NCBI GenBank assembly: GCA_018260285.1
Contig: JAGLBH010000117.1
Coordinates: forward strand, 1 to 5,610
DNA from: Arthrobacter sp.
Lineage (GTDB): Bacteria > Actinomycetota > Actinomycetes > Actinomycetales > Micrococcaceae
Direction of reading: 5' to 3'
DNA length: 5,610 nucleotides
The translations under genes and the position numbers were made by a program. This document shows positions 5,270 to 5,610 of the stretch, one piece after another (position 1 is the first letter of the stretch; the number at the start of each line of letters is the position of its first letter). The notes below the pieces were generated by a model. The model was not told the DNA's origin. It saw only the letters and a list, made by a program, of their open reading frames with translations, and did not search any database.

Positions 5270-5610
5270 TTACGCTGCGAAACGGGCGTAGCGCGCCTTG
5301 ACCGAAGCCACGTAGTTCTGCGTTTCAGCGTACATGCCGTAGAGCTTCACCGAGCCGAGGCCCTGGTAGTAGCCGGCAATGGCCTCGTCCACCGAGCTTG
5401 AGTTCTGAACAAGGTAGCGGATCATGACCACGCCTGCGGTGATGTTGTCCTCAGTGTTGTACAGGTTGAGCTGGCGACCGGCCAGTGAGGAGACCCACTG
5501 CTGGTTCGCGGGCATGACCTGCATGACGCCGAGGGCGCCGGCGCTGGAGACGACGCCCGGCTGGAAGCCGGACTCCTGCTCAGCGAAGGCGAGCGCGAGG
5601 GCCGGGTCCA
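5270..5610 (-). CDS. Lytic transglycosylase, SLT-domain, C-terminal part (5' end outside window)
   Basis: C-terminal 112 residues of a peptidoglycan-cleaving transglycosylase that should cut the MurNAc-GlcNAc bond outside the cell. The frame is open to the right edge, so the start, any signal peptide and any LysM cell-wall-binding domains lie beyond it. The fragment shows the SLT core: EQESGFQPG (10-18) with the probable catalytic Glu12, SSAGALGVMQVMP (21-33), NTEDNI (51-56), and AGYYQG (78-83) in place of the usual AYNAG. The domain ends at the protein's C-terminus (RYARFAA). In related actinobacteria such proteins often carry N-terminal LysM repeats (known for the group, not seen here). It lies 62 bp upstream of the PknL-like kinase on the same strand, with a hairpin between. 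A different lysozyme-fold hydrolase is possible, but the motif order is typical of SLT. Confidence 0.87.
   Translation of the reverse strand, partial: DPALALAFAEQESGFQPGVVSSAGALGVMQVMPANQQWVSSLAGRQLNLYNTEDNITAGVVMIRYLVQNSSSVDEAIAGYYQGLGSVKLYGMYAETQNYVASVKARYARFAA

Overview
The window looks like ordinary core chromosome of a high-GC actinobacterium. GC is high throughout, with strong G/C preference at third codon positions. Protein content and order point to Micrococcales, probably an Arthrobacter/Kocuria/Rothia-like Micrococcaceae; I judge this from remembered family resemblance, not from a search. No mobile element, CRISPR array, tRNA or rRNA was found. There is no stretch over about 110 bp without a gene.

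Layout, left to right. (1) The C-terminal half of a zinc-containing ROK-family glucokinase (+) enters from the left edge and ends at 516. (2) Convergent to it is an alpha/beta hydrolase of the carboxylesterase / monoacylglycerol lipase type (-, 535-1338). The 18-bp gap carries part of a hairpin. (3) A 104-bp divergent promoter region (1339-1442) separates the hydrolase from a probable two-gene (+) operon: a PlsC-type 1-acylglycerol-3-phosphate acyltransferase (1443-2228), then, 4 bp later, the class II DAHP synthase that opens the shikimate pathway (2233-3639). (4) A perfect 14-bp inverted repeat fills the 56-bp convergent gap (3640-3695). (5) On the - strand are a membrane-anchored Ser/Thr protein kinase of the PknL type (3696-5207) and, upstream of it, the C-terminal part of a lytic transglycosylase (SLT fold) that runs off the right edge (5270-5610). 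A hairpin lies between these two.

Functional reading. The acyltransferase, DAHP synthase and PknL-like kinase recall the M. tuberculosis Rv2176 (pknL) / Rv2178c (aroG) / Rv2182c (acyltransferase) neighbourhood, so this appears to be an old actinobacterial cluster joining envelope lipid synthesis, aromatic precursor supply and growth signalling. The transglycosylase beside the kinase adds a peptidoglycan link. All complete genes keep their catalytic residues; no frameshift or pseudogene was seen.

I found no clear undescribed system. The signal most worth a second look is in the kinase: its roughly 190-residue cytoplasmic linker carries seven spaced copies of a short T/H-x-x-L motif (mostly TQALG), which could be phosphothreonine/FHA docking sites, and the protein ends about 8 residues after its single membrane helix with no extracellular PASTA domains.
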